Shown here piece by piece: positions 42,022 to 49,196 of a DNA stretch of 64,000 nucleotides (positions are counted from its first letter, which is position 1; each line of letters opens with the position of its first letter). The DNA comes from Thiothrix unzii (lineage in GTDB: Bacteria; Pseudomonadota; Gammaproteobacteria; Thiotrichales; Thiotrichaceae). The stretch lies in NCBI RefSeq assembly GCF_017901175.1, contig NZ_CP072793.1:1178001-1242000 (forward strand), given 5' to 3'. A model generated the notes under the pieces. It made no database searches. It worked only from the letters and a program-made list of their open reading frames with translations, and was not told where the DNA came from. The translations under genes were made by a program, and so were the position numbers.

Positions 42022-42680
42022 ACCAGCAAGACCATTGGGATAATGTCTACCAGACTAAAGATTCAGCTAGTGTCAGTTGGTATGCCCCCAGCCTTGAAAC
42101 CTCACTGCAATTAATTCAGCAGCTTGCGCCCAACCCCGATGCAGCCATTCTGGATATTGGTTCAGGTGCTGCAACGCTGGCGGATGATTTGCTGGCAGCA
42201 GGCTACGCTAACGTGAGCCTATTGGATATTTCAGCGCACGCTTTGCTCATTACTCAACAACGCTTAGGCGTGAAAGCCGAACAAATTCGGTGGCTAGTCG
42301 GTAATGTGCTGGAAATAGATTTACCGCCAAACCATTACGATGTTTGGCATGACCGTGCCGTATTCCATTTCCTGACCGAAGAAACTGACCGCCAGAGTTA
42401 TGTGCAACAAGTGTTGCGGGCAGTTAAACCAGCCGGGCATGTGATTATGGCGACTTTTGGTGAACAGGGACCAAAGCAATGTAGCGGTTTGGATGTCATG
42501 CGCTACGATGCAACAGCCTTGCACGGTGAATTCGGGCGTTCGTTTCGATTGTTGGACAGTTTGACAGTTAACCACCAAACTCCAGCGGGGGCAGTGCAAC
42601 AATTTTTGTATTGCTATTGCCGAGTGGAGGGTGTCAATGTCTTGCCTAATGAGCCAATAACCAAACCAATCCGACAATAG
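42018..42680 (+). CDS. Class I SAM-dependent methyltransferase
   Basis: The 220-residue protein has the Rossmann methyltransferase motifs AAILDIGSGAATLADDLL (motif I), VSLLDIS (acidic residue binding SAM ribose), WLVGNVLEI and YDVWHDRAVFHFL (post-motif). It belongs to the small-molecule TehB/UbiE-like type; the substrate is not deducible. The 3' end overlaps the convergent PP2C-kinase gene by 35 bases. Ribosome site AGAGG. Confidence 0.85.
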   Translation: MNQQDHWDNVYQTKDSASVSWYAPSLETSLQLIQQLAPNPDAAILDIGSGAATLADDLLAAGYANVSLLDISAHALLITQQRLGVKAEQIRWLVGNVLEIDLPPNHYDVWHDRAVFHFLTEETDRQSYVQQVLRAVKPAGHVIMATFGEQGPKQCSGLDVMRYDATALHGEFGRSFRLLDSLTVNHQTPAGAVQQFLYCYCRVEGVNVLPNEPITKPIRQ

Positions 42681-44370
42681 CCAACAGTTCCAGCAACGCT
42701 ACCCCCCGCCAAAACGCCACCGGATTGCGCTCCAGCAATGGGCGGCTTTGCCCATCTCCCACCAGACTGCTATTGGGTTTGGTCAAATCTGCCACAAACT
42801 CTGAGAGCAACTCATAGCGTTTTTCCGGGCTAGACTGCGTGGCTTTTTCCAGCGCGGCATCCACCCATTCTGGTACTTCTGGGTTATACAAACGGGCAGA
42901 GGTGTAAACAAATCGCTTTTTCGCCGCTTTTTCCGGCTCTATCTCGCCGAATGGCAACCTGCCCGTGAACATTTCGTAAGCGACAACCCCTAACGAGAAA
43001 ATGTCGGAACGTGTTGTCCCCGACTGCCCCCGAAAATACTCTGGTGCGGAATAACTGGCTGTTCCAACGATATGGTTGTGCTGTAACACGGTTTGGGTTT
43101 CTGCCAACCCCGCAATCCGGGTAGAACCAAAATCAATGATCTTGAGGGTATTGTTGTGGTCGATCAGTACATTATCTGGCTTTAAATCTTGATGGATCAT
43201 TTCCAGCCGATGCATTGTGCGTAAGCCACGGGAAATTTGGTCAATGGTGGCTCGCACCTGTGCAACCGATGGGTTAGGGTTATCCAACATCCACTGACGT
43301 AAGGTTTTCCCCTCAATGTATTCCACCACGCTGTAGAGAAACGTGCGCGGGCGGCTGGCTTGCTCCACCAGTTTGATGAGGTGCGAGGAATTTAGCCGTT
43401 TGGCAACCCATTCTTCATGTAAAAACAGGTCAATATACAAGGGATCATCATTAAAATTGACCGATGGGGTTTTAATGACCACCTTTCCTACCCCGGTATC
43501 CAGCGTGTCTTCCGCCAGATAAACCTGACTACGCGAAGTGGCATTCAACTCACGTAAAATCAGGTAGCCGTCTAGCACATTGCCTGCTTTGAGGTCTGGC
43601 GGAAACGGCAAACGGGTGAGGTTGCCGTAAAACTCATCCTTGTTGGCTTCCGGCAGACTGTCAATACAGGCAATCTGGCAGGTGATGTTATCCTGACTGC
43701 CACGCTCAAGGGCGGTTGCCACCAGCTTTTCCGCGCATTGCTGTGGATCATGTGGGGATGCCAGCAACAGGCTTTCCAGCGATTCCCGATCTAGCACATC
43801 ATGGATGCCATCGGTCGTCAGCAAATAGCAATCGCCCTCCTGCAAGGTCTGGGTGCGGTGATCCACATCCAGTCGTGCATCAATGCCGAGGGCACGCGCG
43901 AGGTATTCGCGTTCCGTGCCGAACTGGATGCGGTGGTCTTTGGTCAGGCACTCTAGCCGCCCGTCACGCAGGCGGTAAATGCGGCTATCTCCCACATGGA
44001 ACAAATACGCTGTCTGTGATTTGAAAATAACCGCGCAAAACGTCGTTGCCAGCCCGTTGCTTCCAGCATATTCGCGTTGCCCCTGATTGTAGAGCCACAG
44101 GTTGAGCGCACCCAGCACCTTGGTAGCAGCGTGTTTGACCGTCCACGAATCCGGGGTGCTGAAATAGTCATCCAGAAATTGGTGCACCGCAATTTGGCTG
44201 GCTTCCTTGCCGCCTTCACTGGCACTGACCCCATCCGCCAACACAATGGCAATGCCTTTACTGTCCAGCACTGCCCCCTTGGGAACGCACACACCATGAA
44301 AGTCTTCATTTTGTGGTTTGACCCCAGCGATGGAGTGCTGCCCAAGGGTGATGGCGAGGCTAATTTTCAC
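42646..44370 (-). CDS. PP2C phosphatase-Ser/Thr kinase fusion with C-terminal membrane anchor
   Basis: The protein is 574 residues. The N-terminal PP2C domain (about 1-240) has the metal Asp motifs VLADGVSASEGG, FHVGDSRIYRL and LLTTDGIHDVL, and Ser/Thr kinase blocks run about 265-535: VVIKTPS (Lys), IHQDLKPDNVLID (catalytic loop) and LKIIDFGSTRI (DFG). A single transmembrane helix closes the protein. The GTG start lies just after the transporter stop. Phosphatase-kinase fusions are recurrent neighbours of assimilatory nitrate transporters; control of transport or reductase activity is likely but not shown. Confidence 0.9.
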   Translation of the reverse strand: MKISLAITLGQHSIAGVKPQNEDFHGVCVPKGAVLDSKGIAIVLADGVSASEGGKEASQIAVHQFLDDYFSTPDSWTVKHAATKVLGALNLWLYNQGQREYAGSNGLATTFCAVIFKSQTAYLFHVGDSRIYRLRDGRLECLTKDHRIQFGTEREYLARALGIDARLDVDHRTQTLQEGDCYLLTTDGIHDVLDRESLESLLLASPHDPQQCAEKLVATALERGSQDNITCQIACIDSLPEANKDEFYGNLTRLPFPPDLKAGNVLDGYLILRELNATSRSQVYLAEDTLDTGVGKVVIKTPSVNFNDDPLYIDLFLHEEWVAKRLNSSHLIKLVEQASRPRTFLYSVVEYIEGKTLRQWMLDNPNPSVAQVRATIDQISRGLRTMHRLEMIHQDLKPDNVLIDHNNTLKIIDFGSTRIAGLAETQTVLQHNHIVGTASYSAPEYFRGQSGTTRSDIFSLGVVAYEMFTGRLPFGEIEPEKAAKKRFVYTSARLYNPEVPEWVDAALEKATQSSPEKRYELLSEFVADLTKPNSSLVGDGQSRPLLERNPVAFWRGVALLELLAIVGLVWLLAH

Positions 44371-44371
44371 G

Positions 44372-45847
44372 TTATTTCACCTCAATCATTTGTACCGTAC
44401 CGTCTGGCAAAACCTCCACCATCGTGCCACTAGGTTCACGCAGGAACAGTGCTATCATCACCAGTACGGCTGCTGCTACCCCCGCAATGGTGAGGAAAAA
44501 CACGGGGGTAGATACCATTGCCAATACCGTGAGGAATGTCACCCCACCGACATTGCCATACGCGCCCGACATCCCTGCAATCTGCCCAGTCAAACGCCGC
44601 TGGATCAATGGCACCATCGCATACACCGCACCTGATCCGGCTTTCGAGAAAATCCCACCCAAGGTTGCTGCCCCAATCACCATCAACACCGACCAATCCT
44701 TGCTGACCTGCCCTAAAACGGTGAAACTCAATGCAATCCCAACGAATACCACTAACAAGGTAATCTTGCGCCCGTACTTATCGCTAATCAAACCACCCAT
44801 CGGGCGGGCAACCAGATTGATGACCGCATACGACCCGGCCAGCAAACCCGCAGTAACCTTATCCAGCCCAAACATATCCACGTAAAACATCGGCAACATC
44901 GACACCACTGCCAGTTCTGTACCGAATGTCACCATATATGCCAGATTGAGGATAGCCACCTGCGTAAACGAATAGCGTTGCAACATTGGCACAGGTTCTT
45001 TGAGGATGTGCGCATTCACCTTCCAGATTTGCCAGACCTGCACCAGATAAGTCGCTAATAAAACGGCATAAATACTGTTGGCAACCGTCTCCGACAACAA
45101 TTTCATGCCTGCTGGGGACAGTTTCCATGTCAGCACGGCAAGTGCAGCATACATCGGGATATTGGCAATGATGTACAAAAACAGGTCAAACCCACTGCTG
45201 ACTTCCATTGCCCCGGTTTTTTTGGGCTTAAAATAGGTTGAGCCTTTGGGCGTATTACGCACCCGCCAGTAATAGATAAAGCCATAGACAATCGCAATCA
45301 CTCCAGCCGTCACCACACCGTAACGCCAGCCATCTGCACCGCCGACACTGGTGGCAATGATCGGCAACAAACCTGCTGCACCTGCTGAACCAAAATTACC
45401 CCAGCCACCGTAAATGCCCTGCGCCAACCCGGTTTGACGCGCGGGAAACCATTCCGCAATCAGCCGGATACCAACCACAAACCCTGCACCAACAAAGCCT
45501 GCAAGGAAGCGCATGAATGCCAACTGCTCATAAGTTTGCGCCATCGCAAACAAGATGCTGATGATGCCACCCAGCACCAGAATGCTGGCAAACATAATGC
45601 GTGGACCGTAGCGGTCAACCAGCATTCCCACCACAATCCGCGCAGGAATCGTTAGTGCCACATTGAGCGTCAGCAGGATTTTTGCCTGCAAGTCCGTCAG
45701 TTGCAGTGCCTCGCGGATAAACGGCATCAGCGGCGCATGGGAAAACCACACCATAAAGCTGACGAAAAAGGCAAACCACCCCAAATGCAGGGTGCGGATG
45801 TTCGGCTTGGAAAAGTCGAACAAATTAAAGCGTTGCGGTACAGACAT
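44372..45847 (-). CDS. Assimilatory NNP-family nitrate/nitrite transporter
   Basis: The 491-residue MFS transporter has nitrate signature motifs IYGGWGNFGSAGAAG and MSGAYGNVGGVTFL and arginines in TIPARIVVGMLVDRYG and NLVARPMGGLISD. The start MSVPQRFNLFDF has GGAG upstream; a longer frame beginning within the attenuator hairpin is rejected. It is expressed from a sigma54 promoter behind an ANTAR-type attenuator and is cotranscribed with the PP2C-kinase. Distinct from the NarK1/NarK2 pair of the respiratory cluster. Confidence 0.93.
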   Translation of the reverse strand: MSVPQRFNLFDFSKPNIRTLHLGWFAFFVSFMVWFSHAPLMPFIREALQLTDLQAKILLTLNVALTIPARIVVGMLVDRYGPRIMFASILVLGGIISILFAMAQTYEQLAFMRFLAGFVGAGFVVGIRLIAEWFPARQTGLAQGIYGGWGNFGSAGAAGLLPIIATSVGGADGWRYGVVTAGVIAIVYGFIYYWRVRNTPKGSTYFKPKKTGAMEVSSGFDLFLYIIANIPMYAALAVLTWKLSPAGMKLLSETVANSIYAVLLATYLVQVWQIWKVNAHILKEPVPMLQRYSFTQVAILNLAYMVTFGTELAVVSMLPMFYVDMFGLDKVTAGLLAGSYAVINLVARPMGGLISDKYGRKITLLVVFVGIALSFTVLGQVSKDWSVLMVIGAATLGGIFSKAGSGAVYAMVPLIQRRLTGQIAGMSGAYGNVGGVTFLTVLAMVSTPVFFLTIAGVAAAVLVMIALFLREPSGTMVEVLPDGTVQMIEVK

Positions 45848-45882
45848 AAAGCTGTCTCCAGTCAAAAGCGAGCCGTAAAACG

Positions 45883-45972
45883 CAAAAAGCCCTGACATCA
45901 GCCGCCGGAGGAGTGTTGGCAGCGAGTGTCAGGGCTTCTTTGCCTGATAATCCCGGCACGGCATTGTGCGGG
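45883..45972 (-). promoter_or_regulatory. ANTAR-type (NasR/NasT) antitermination leader of the transporter gene
   Basis: Read on the minus strand: hairpin P1 (45972-45952) with hexaloop AATGCC, then P2 (45947-45929) with hexaloop AAAGAA, both having A at position 1 and G at position 4. Next is an 11-base-pair terminator, AAGCCCTGACA with TGTCAGGGCTT, followed by TTTTT. The 3' arm of P2 is also part of the first arm of the terminator, so the structures exclude each other. This is the mechanism known for Klebsiella nasF and Pseudomonas/Azotobacter nas leaders. The regulator itself is not in the window. Confidence 0.75.
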
Positions 45973-46031
45973 CAAACAGTGTTTGTAACAAACACCATCG
46001 TCGTTGACAGTGTTCAATGCTGGTGTTTGTC

Positions 46032-46048
46032 TGCAATTACTGTGCCAG
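46032..46048 (-). promoter_or_regulatory. Sigma54 promoter for the transporter operon
   Basis: CTGGCACAGTAATTGCA on the minus strand matches the -24/-12 consensus (TGGCAC-N5-TTGCA) without a mismatch in the GG and GC cores. It lies about 60 bases upstream of the attenuator. Confidence 0.75.
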
Positions 46049-46088
46049 CCCATAAAAGTGCATGGCAGCTTGTCGCATTCACAACAAT

Positions 46089-46118
46089 TACACCAACAGG
46101 GTGATCCAAACTGGTGCA
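46089..46118. promoter_or_regulatory. Two overlapping NtrC-like sites
   Basis: TACACC-AACAG-GGTGAT (46089-46105) and TGATCCAAACTGGTGCA (46102-46118) resemble the NtrC consensus TGCACC-N5-GGTGCA; the second keeps the AAA-TGGTGCA half of the E. coli glnA site. They lie between the two divergent sigma54 promoters at enhancer distance from both. Confidence 0.5.
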
Positions 46119-46212
46119 AAGCTGTTATAGACGCACCAAAACAGCACAACACCTTCCCCCACATCGCCCCATAACCGCCTTGTTTTATCAGCAATGCCTT
46201 ATGAATGGGAAT

Positions 46213-46229
46213 CTGGCACTGATATTGCA
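46213..46229 (+). promoter_or_regulatory. Sigma54 promoter for nirB operon
   Basis: CTGGCACTGATATTGCA matches TGGCAC-N5-TTGCA perfectly in the -24 and -12 elements. Transcription should start near 46240 and run straight into the ANTAR-type leader. Confidence 0.78.
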
Positions 46230-46285
46230 TAATCACGCACAGGATTTGCCCTCGGTCAACGGCGACTGATACAGGCAAGCACCAC

Positions 46286-46376
46286 AAACACGCAATGGCG
46301 CGTGTTTTACATCCGGGTAACGAAGCCCTGAACCCCTGCAACCGTCTTTGGCGGCAGCGGGTTCAGGGCTTTTTTG
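46286..46376 (+). promoter_or_regulatory. ANTAR-type (NasR/NasT) antitermination leader of nirB
   Basis: P1 is AAACACGC-AATGGC-GCGTGTTT (46286-46307), eight perfect pairs with hexaloop A1/G4. P2 is GGGT-AACGAA-GCCC (46315-46328), again A1/G4. The terminator is AGCCCTGAACCC (46324-46335) with GGGTTCAGGGCT (46359-46370) and six T. The GCCC of P2 is part of the terminator's first arm, so P2 binding by an ANTAR protein would prevent termination. nirB begins 22 bases after the U-run. Confidence 0.78.
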
Positions 46377-46397
46377 TTTTTGGGAAAGAGGCACACA

Positions 46398-48839
46398 ATG
46401 CTCAAAGAAAATCTGGTACTGATCGGCAACGGCATGGCGGGTGTACGCACCCTCGAAGAACTGCTGAAACTTGCCCCCGATGCCTACAACATCACGGTGT
46501 TTGGCGAAGAGCCTTACGGTAACTACAACCGCATTATGCTGTCACCCGTGCTGGCGAGTGAAAAGACTATTGAGCAGATCATGCTCAATAGTGAACAGTG
46601 GTATGTGGACAATGGTATTACCCTGCACAAGGGCAAAAAGGTCGAGCAAATTAACCGCGCCCGCCGCGAAGTGATCGCCTCTGATGGCACGGTAGCCAAA
46701 TACGACCGCTTGATTATTGCCACCGGATCGCTGTCTTTCATGCTGCCGCTCCCCGGTGCAGACAAGCAGGGTGTCATCGGTTTCCGCGACATTAAAGACG
46801 TGGACACCATGCTGGAAGCTGCCCGCAACCACCAACACGCCGTCGTTATCGGCGGTGGCTTGCTGGGTCTGGAAGCAGCCAACGGGCTGATGAAGCAAGG
46901 CATGGATGTCACCGTTGTGCATTTGCTCGACACCCTGATGGAACGCCAGCTCGACAAGCCTGCGGCTACCATGCTGCAAAAATCCTTGGAAGAGCGCGGC
47001 ATGAAATTCCTGATGGAACACAGCACCGCTGAAATCCTCGGCAATGAGCGCGTCACTGGAATACGTTTCAAAAACGGCACGGAAATTCCCGCCGACCTCG
47101 TGGTGATGGCGGTCGGGATCAAGCCGAATATCGAACTGGGTAAAGCCGCAGGCTTGCATTGCGAACGCGGTATTGTGGTCAGCGACACCCTGCAAACCAT
47201 TACCGACCCGAAAATCTACGCGATTGGCGAGTGCGTCCAGCATCGCGGCACGGCTTACGGGCTGGTTGCGCCGTTATTTGAGCAAGCCAAAGTTGCAGCC
47301 AATCACTTGGCAAAATACGGCATTGCCCAATACCGGGGAACAGTCACGTCCACCCGCTTGAAAGTGACAGGGATTGAGTTGTTCTCAGCGGGCGATTTCA
47401 TCGGCAACGACAAGACCGAAGATTTGGTGTTCAAGGATGCGGCTTCCGGCACGTACAAACGGCTGGTGTTGCAAGACAATAAGATCAAGGGTGCGGTGAT
47501 GTACGGCGATACCGTGGACGGTAGCTGGTACTTTGAGATGATGAAGGATGGTACGGACATTTCCGCTTTCCGTAAAACCATCCTGTTCGGGCAACATAAT
47601 CTGGGCGACTCTGGGCATAACCCGGAAACCCGCGTTGCCAGCCTGCCCGACTCTGCCGAAATCTGTGGCTGTAACGGCGTGTGCAAAGGCGACATCGTAA
47701 AAGCCATTACCGAGAAAAAACTGTTCACACTGGATGAAGTCCGCGCCCACACCAAAGCATCGGCTTCGTGCGGCTCATGTACGGGGTTGGTCGAGTCGTT
47801 GCTGGCACACACCGTCGGCGGGGAATATTCCGCCACGCCGAAAACCAAGCCGCTGTGCAAATGCACCGACTATACCCATGACGAAATTCGTTCCGGCATC
47901 CTCAAGCATGAGCTGAAAACCATGCCCGCCGTGCGTGACCATTTCGAGTGGAAAACGCCGGATGGCTGCCCGACGTGCCGTAACGCGCTCAACTACTACC
48001 TGCTGTGCGCCTTCCCCACCGAATACGTGGACGATGCGCAATCGCGCTACATCAACGAACGGGTTCACGGCAATATCCAGAAAGACGGCAGCTATTCCGT
48101 CGTGCCCCGGATGTTTGGCGGGATGTGTACTTCCGACCAACTCCGCGCCATTGCTGACGTTGCCGACAAATACGAAGTGCCAACCATGAAAGTCACGGGC
48201 GGGCAACGCATTGATATGTTCGGCATTCAAAAAGAACAGTTGCCTGCGATGTGGAAGGATTTAAGCGCGGCGGGTTTCGTCTCCGGTCATGCTTACGGCA
48301 AAGCGATGCGTACCGTGAAAACCTGCGTCGGTAGCGAATGGTGTCGCTTCGGTACGCAAGATTCCACCGGCTTGGGCGTAAAGCTGGAAGAACTGACGTG
48401 GGGTTCGTGGATGCCACACAAGTTCAAGCTGGCGGTGTCCGGTTGCCCGCGCAACTGTGCGGAAGCGACCATTAAGGACATCGGGGTGGTGTGCGTGGAT
48501 TCCGGCTACGAGCTACACATCGGCGGCAACGGCGGTATTAAGGTGCGCGTCACTGACCTGCTGTGCAAAGTCGAAACCGAGGCAGAAGTGCTGGAATACA
48601 CCGGCGCGTTCTGCCAGTTCTACCGCGAAGATGCGCATTATCTGGAACGTACCGCCCCGTGGGTGGAGCGTGTCGGGCTGGAAAAGGTCAAAACCGCGAT
48701 TTTGGGTGATGCCGCCAACCGCAAAGCCCTGTATGAGCGTTTCCTGATTTCTCAGCAGCCTGCACAAATCGACCCGTGGAAAGCCCGCGCGGAAGGTGCA
48801 GAAGCCAACGAATTTACCCCCATCTTGATCGAAGCCTAA
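46398..48839 (+). CDS. nirB: NirB, nitrite reductase (NADH) large subunit
   Basis: The 813-residue protein starts at MLKENLVLIGNGMAGVRT, with AGAGG upstream. The N-terminal FAD/NAD domain has GNGMAG and VVIGGGLLGLEAANGL. Bfd-like [2Fe-2S] Cys motifs appear in CGCNGVCKGDIV and SCGSCTG, and the sirohaem/[4Fe-4S] half-domain has CVGSEWCRFG (about residues 644-650) and SGCPRNCAEA (683-687). It reduces nitrite to ammonia in the cytoplasm. A second Bfd-like Cys set (LCKCTDYTHDEIR, CPTCRNAL) is present. Nitrogen control is by sigma54/NtrC and the leader. Confidence 0.97.
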   Translation: MLKENLVLIGNGMAGVRTLEELLKLAPDAYNITVFGEEPYGNYNRIMLSPVLASEKTIEQIMLNSEQWYVDNGITLHKGKKVEQINRARREVIASDGTVAKYDRLIIATGSLSFMLPLPGADKQGVIGFRDIKDVDTMLEAARNHQHAVVIGGGLLGLEAANGLMKQGMDVTVVHLLDTLMERQLDKPAATMLQKSLEERGMKFLMEHSTAEILGNERVTGIRFKNGTEIPADLVVMAVGIKPNIELGKAAGLHCERGIVVSDTLQTITDPKIYAIGECVQHRGTAYGLVAPLFEQAKVAANHLAKYGIAQYRGTVTSTRLKVTGIELFSAGDFIGNDKTEDLVFKDAASGTYKRLVLQDNKIKGAVMYGDTVDGSWYFEMMKDGTDISAFRKTILFGQHNLGDSGHNPETRVASLPDSAEICGCNGVCKGDIVKAITEKKLFTLDEVRAHTKASASCGSCTGLVESLLAHTVGGEYSATPKTKPLCKCTDYTHDEIRSGILKHELKTMPAVRDHFEWKTPDGCPTCRNALNYYLLCAFPTEYVDDAQSRYINERVHGNIQKDGSYSVVPRMFGGMCTSDQLRAIADVADKYEVPTMKVTGGQRIDMFGIQKEQLPAMWKDLSAAGFVSGHAYGKAMRTVKTCVGSEWCRFGTQDSTGLGVKLEELTWGSWMPHKFKLAVSGCPRNCAEATIKDIGVVCVDSGYELHIGGNGGIKVRVTDLLCKVETEAEVLEYTGAFCQFYREDAHYLERTAPWVERVGLEKVKTAILGDAANRKALYERFLISQQPAQIDPWKARAEGAEANEFTPILIEA

Positions 48840-48851
48840 GAGGACATAACA

Positions 48852-49187
48852 ATGAGCAAATGGATAGAAGTGGTGGAATTGTACAAGATTCCCGTATTGG
48901 GTTCGCGCCTGATCAAGACCCGCGACATGGACATTGCCGTGTTCCGCGCCTCTGACGATAGCGTGTTTGCGGTGCGTGACGCTTGCCCGCATCGCGGTGG
49001 GCCGTTGTCACAGGGCATTGTCCACGGGCATACCGTGACCTGCCCGTTGCACAACTGGAAGATTGATCTGCACACGGGTGGTGCGCTTGCGCCTGACCGT
49101 GGTTGCACCAACGTGTTTCCGGTCAAGATCGAGGACGGCAAGGTGTATTTGCAGTTGGTGACGGAAGACGAAGCATCGGCTTGTTAA
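48852..49187 (+). CDS. nirD: NirD, nitrite reductase small subunit (Rieske-like)
   Basis: The 111-residue protein has a Rieske-type fold with intact cluster ligands, CPHRGGPLSQG and CPLHNWKIDL. In the E. coli NirD the cluster ligands are lost, whereas this one has Cys-His pairs and is likely a true [2Fe-2S] protein, as in many assimilatory nirBD systems. AGAGGA lies ahead of the start, 12 bases after nirB. Confidence 0.92.
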   Translation: MSKWIEVVELYKIPVLGSRLIKTRDMDIAVFRASDDSVFAVRDACPHRGGPLSQGIVHGHTVTCPLHNWKIDLHTGGALAPDRGCTNVFPVKIEDGKVYLQLVTEDEASAC

Positions 49188-49196
49188 GGGGCTACT

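Noticed and set aside
45848-45898. 17-residue N-terminal extension of the assimilatory nitrate transporter
   Set aside because: It would begin inside the attenuator hairpin; the downstream ATG has GGAG at good spacing.
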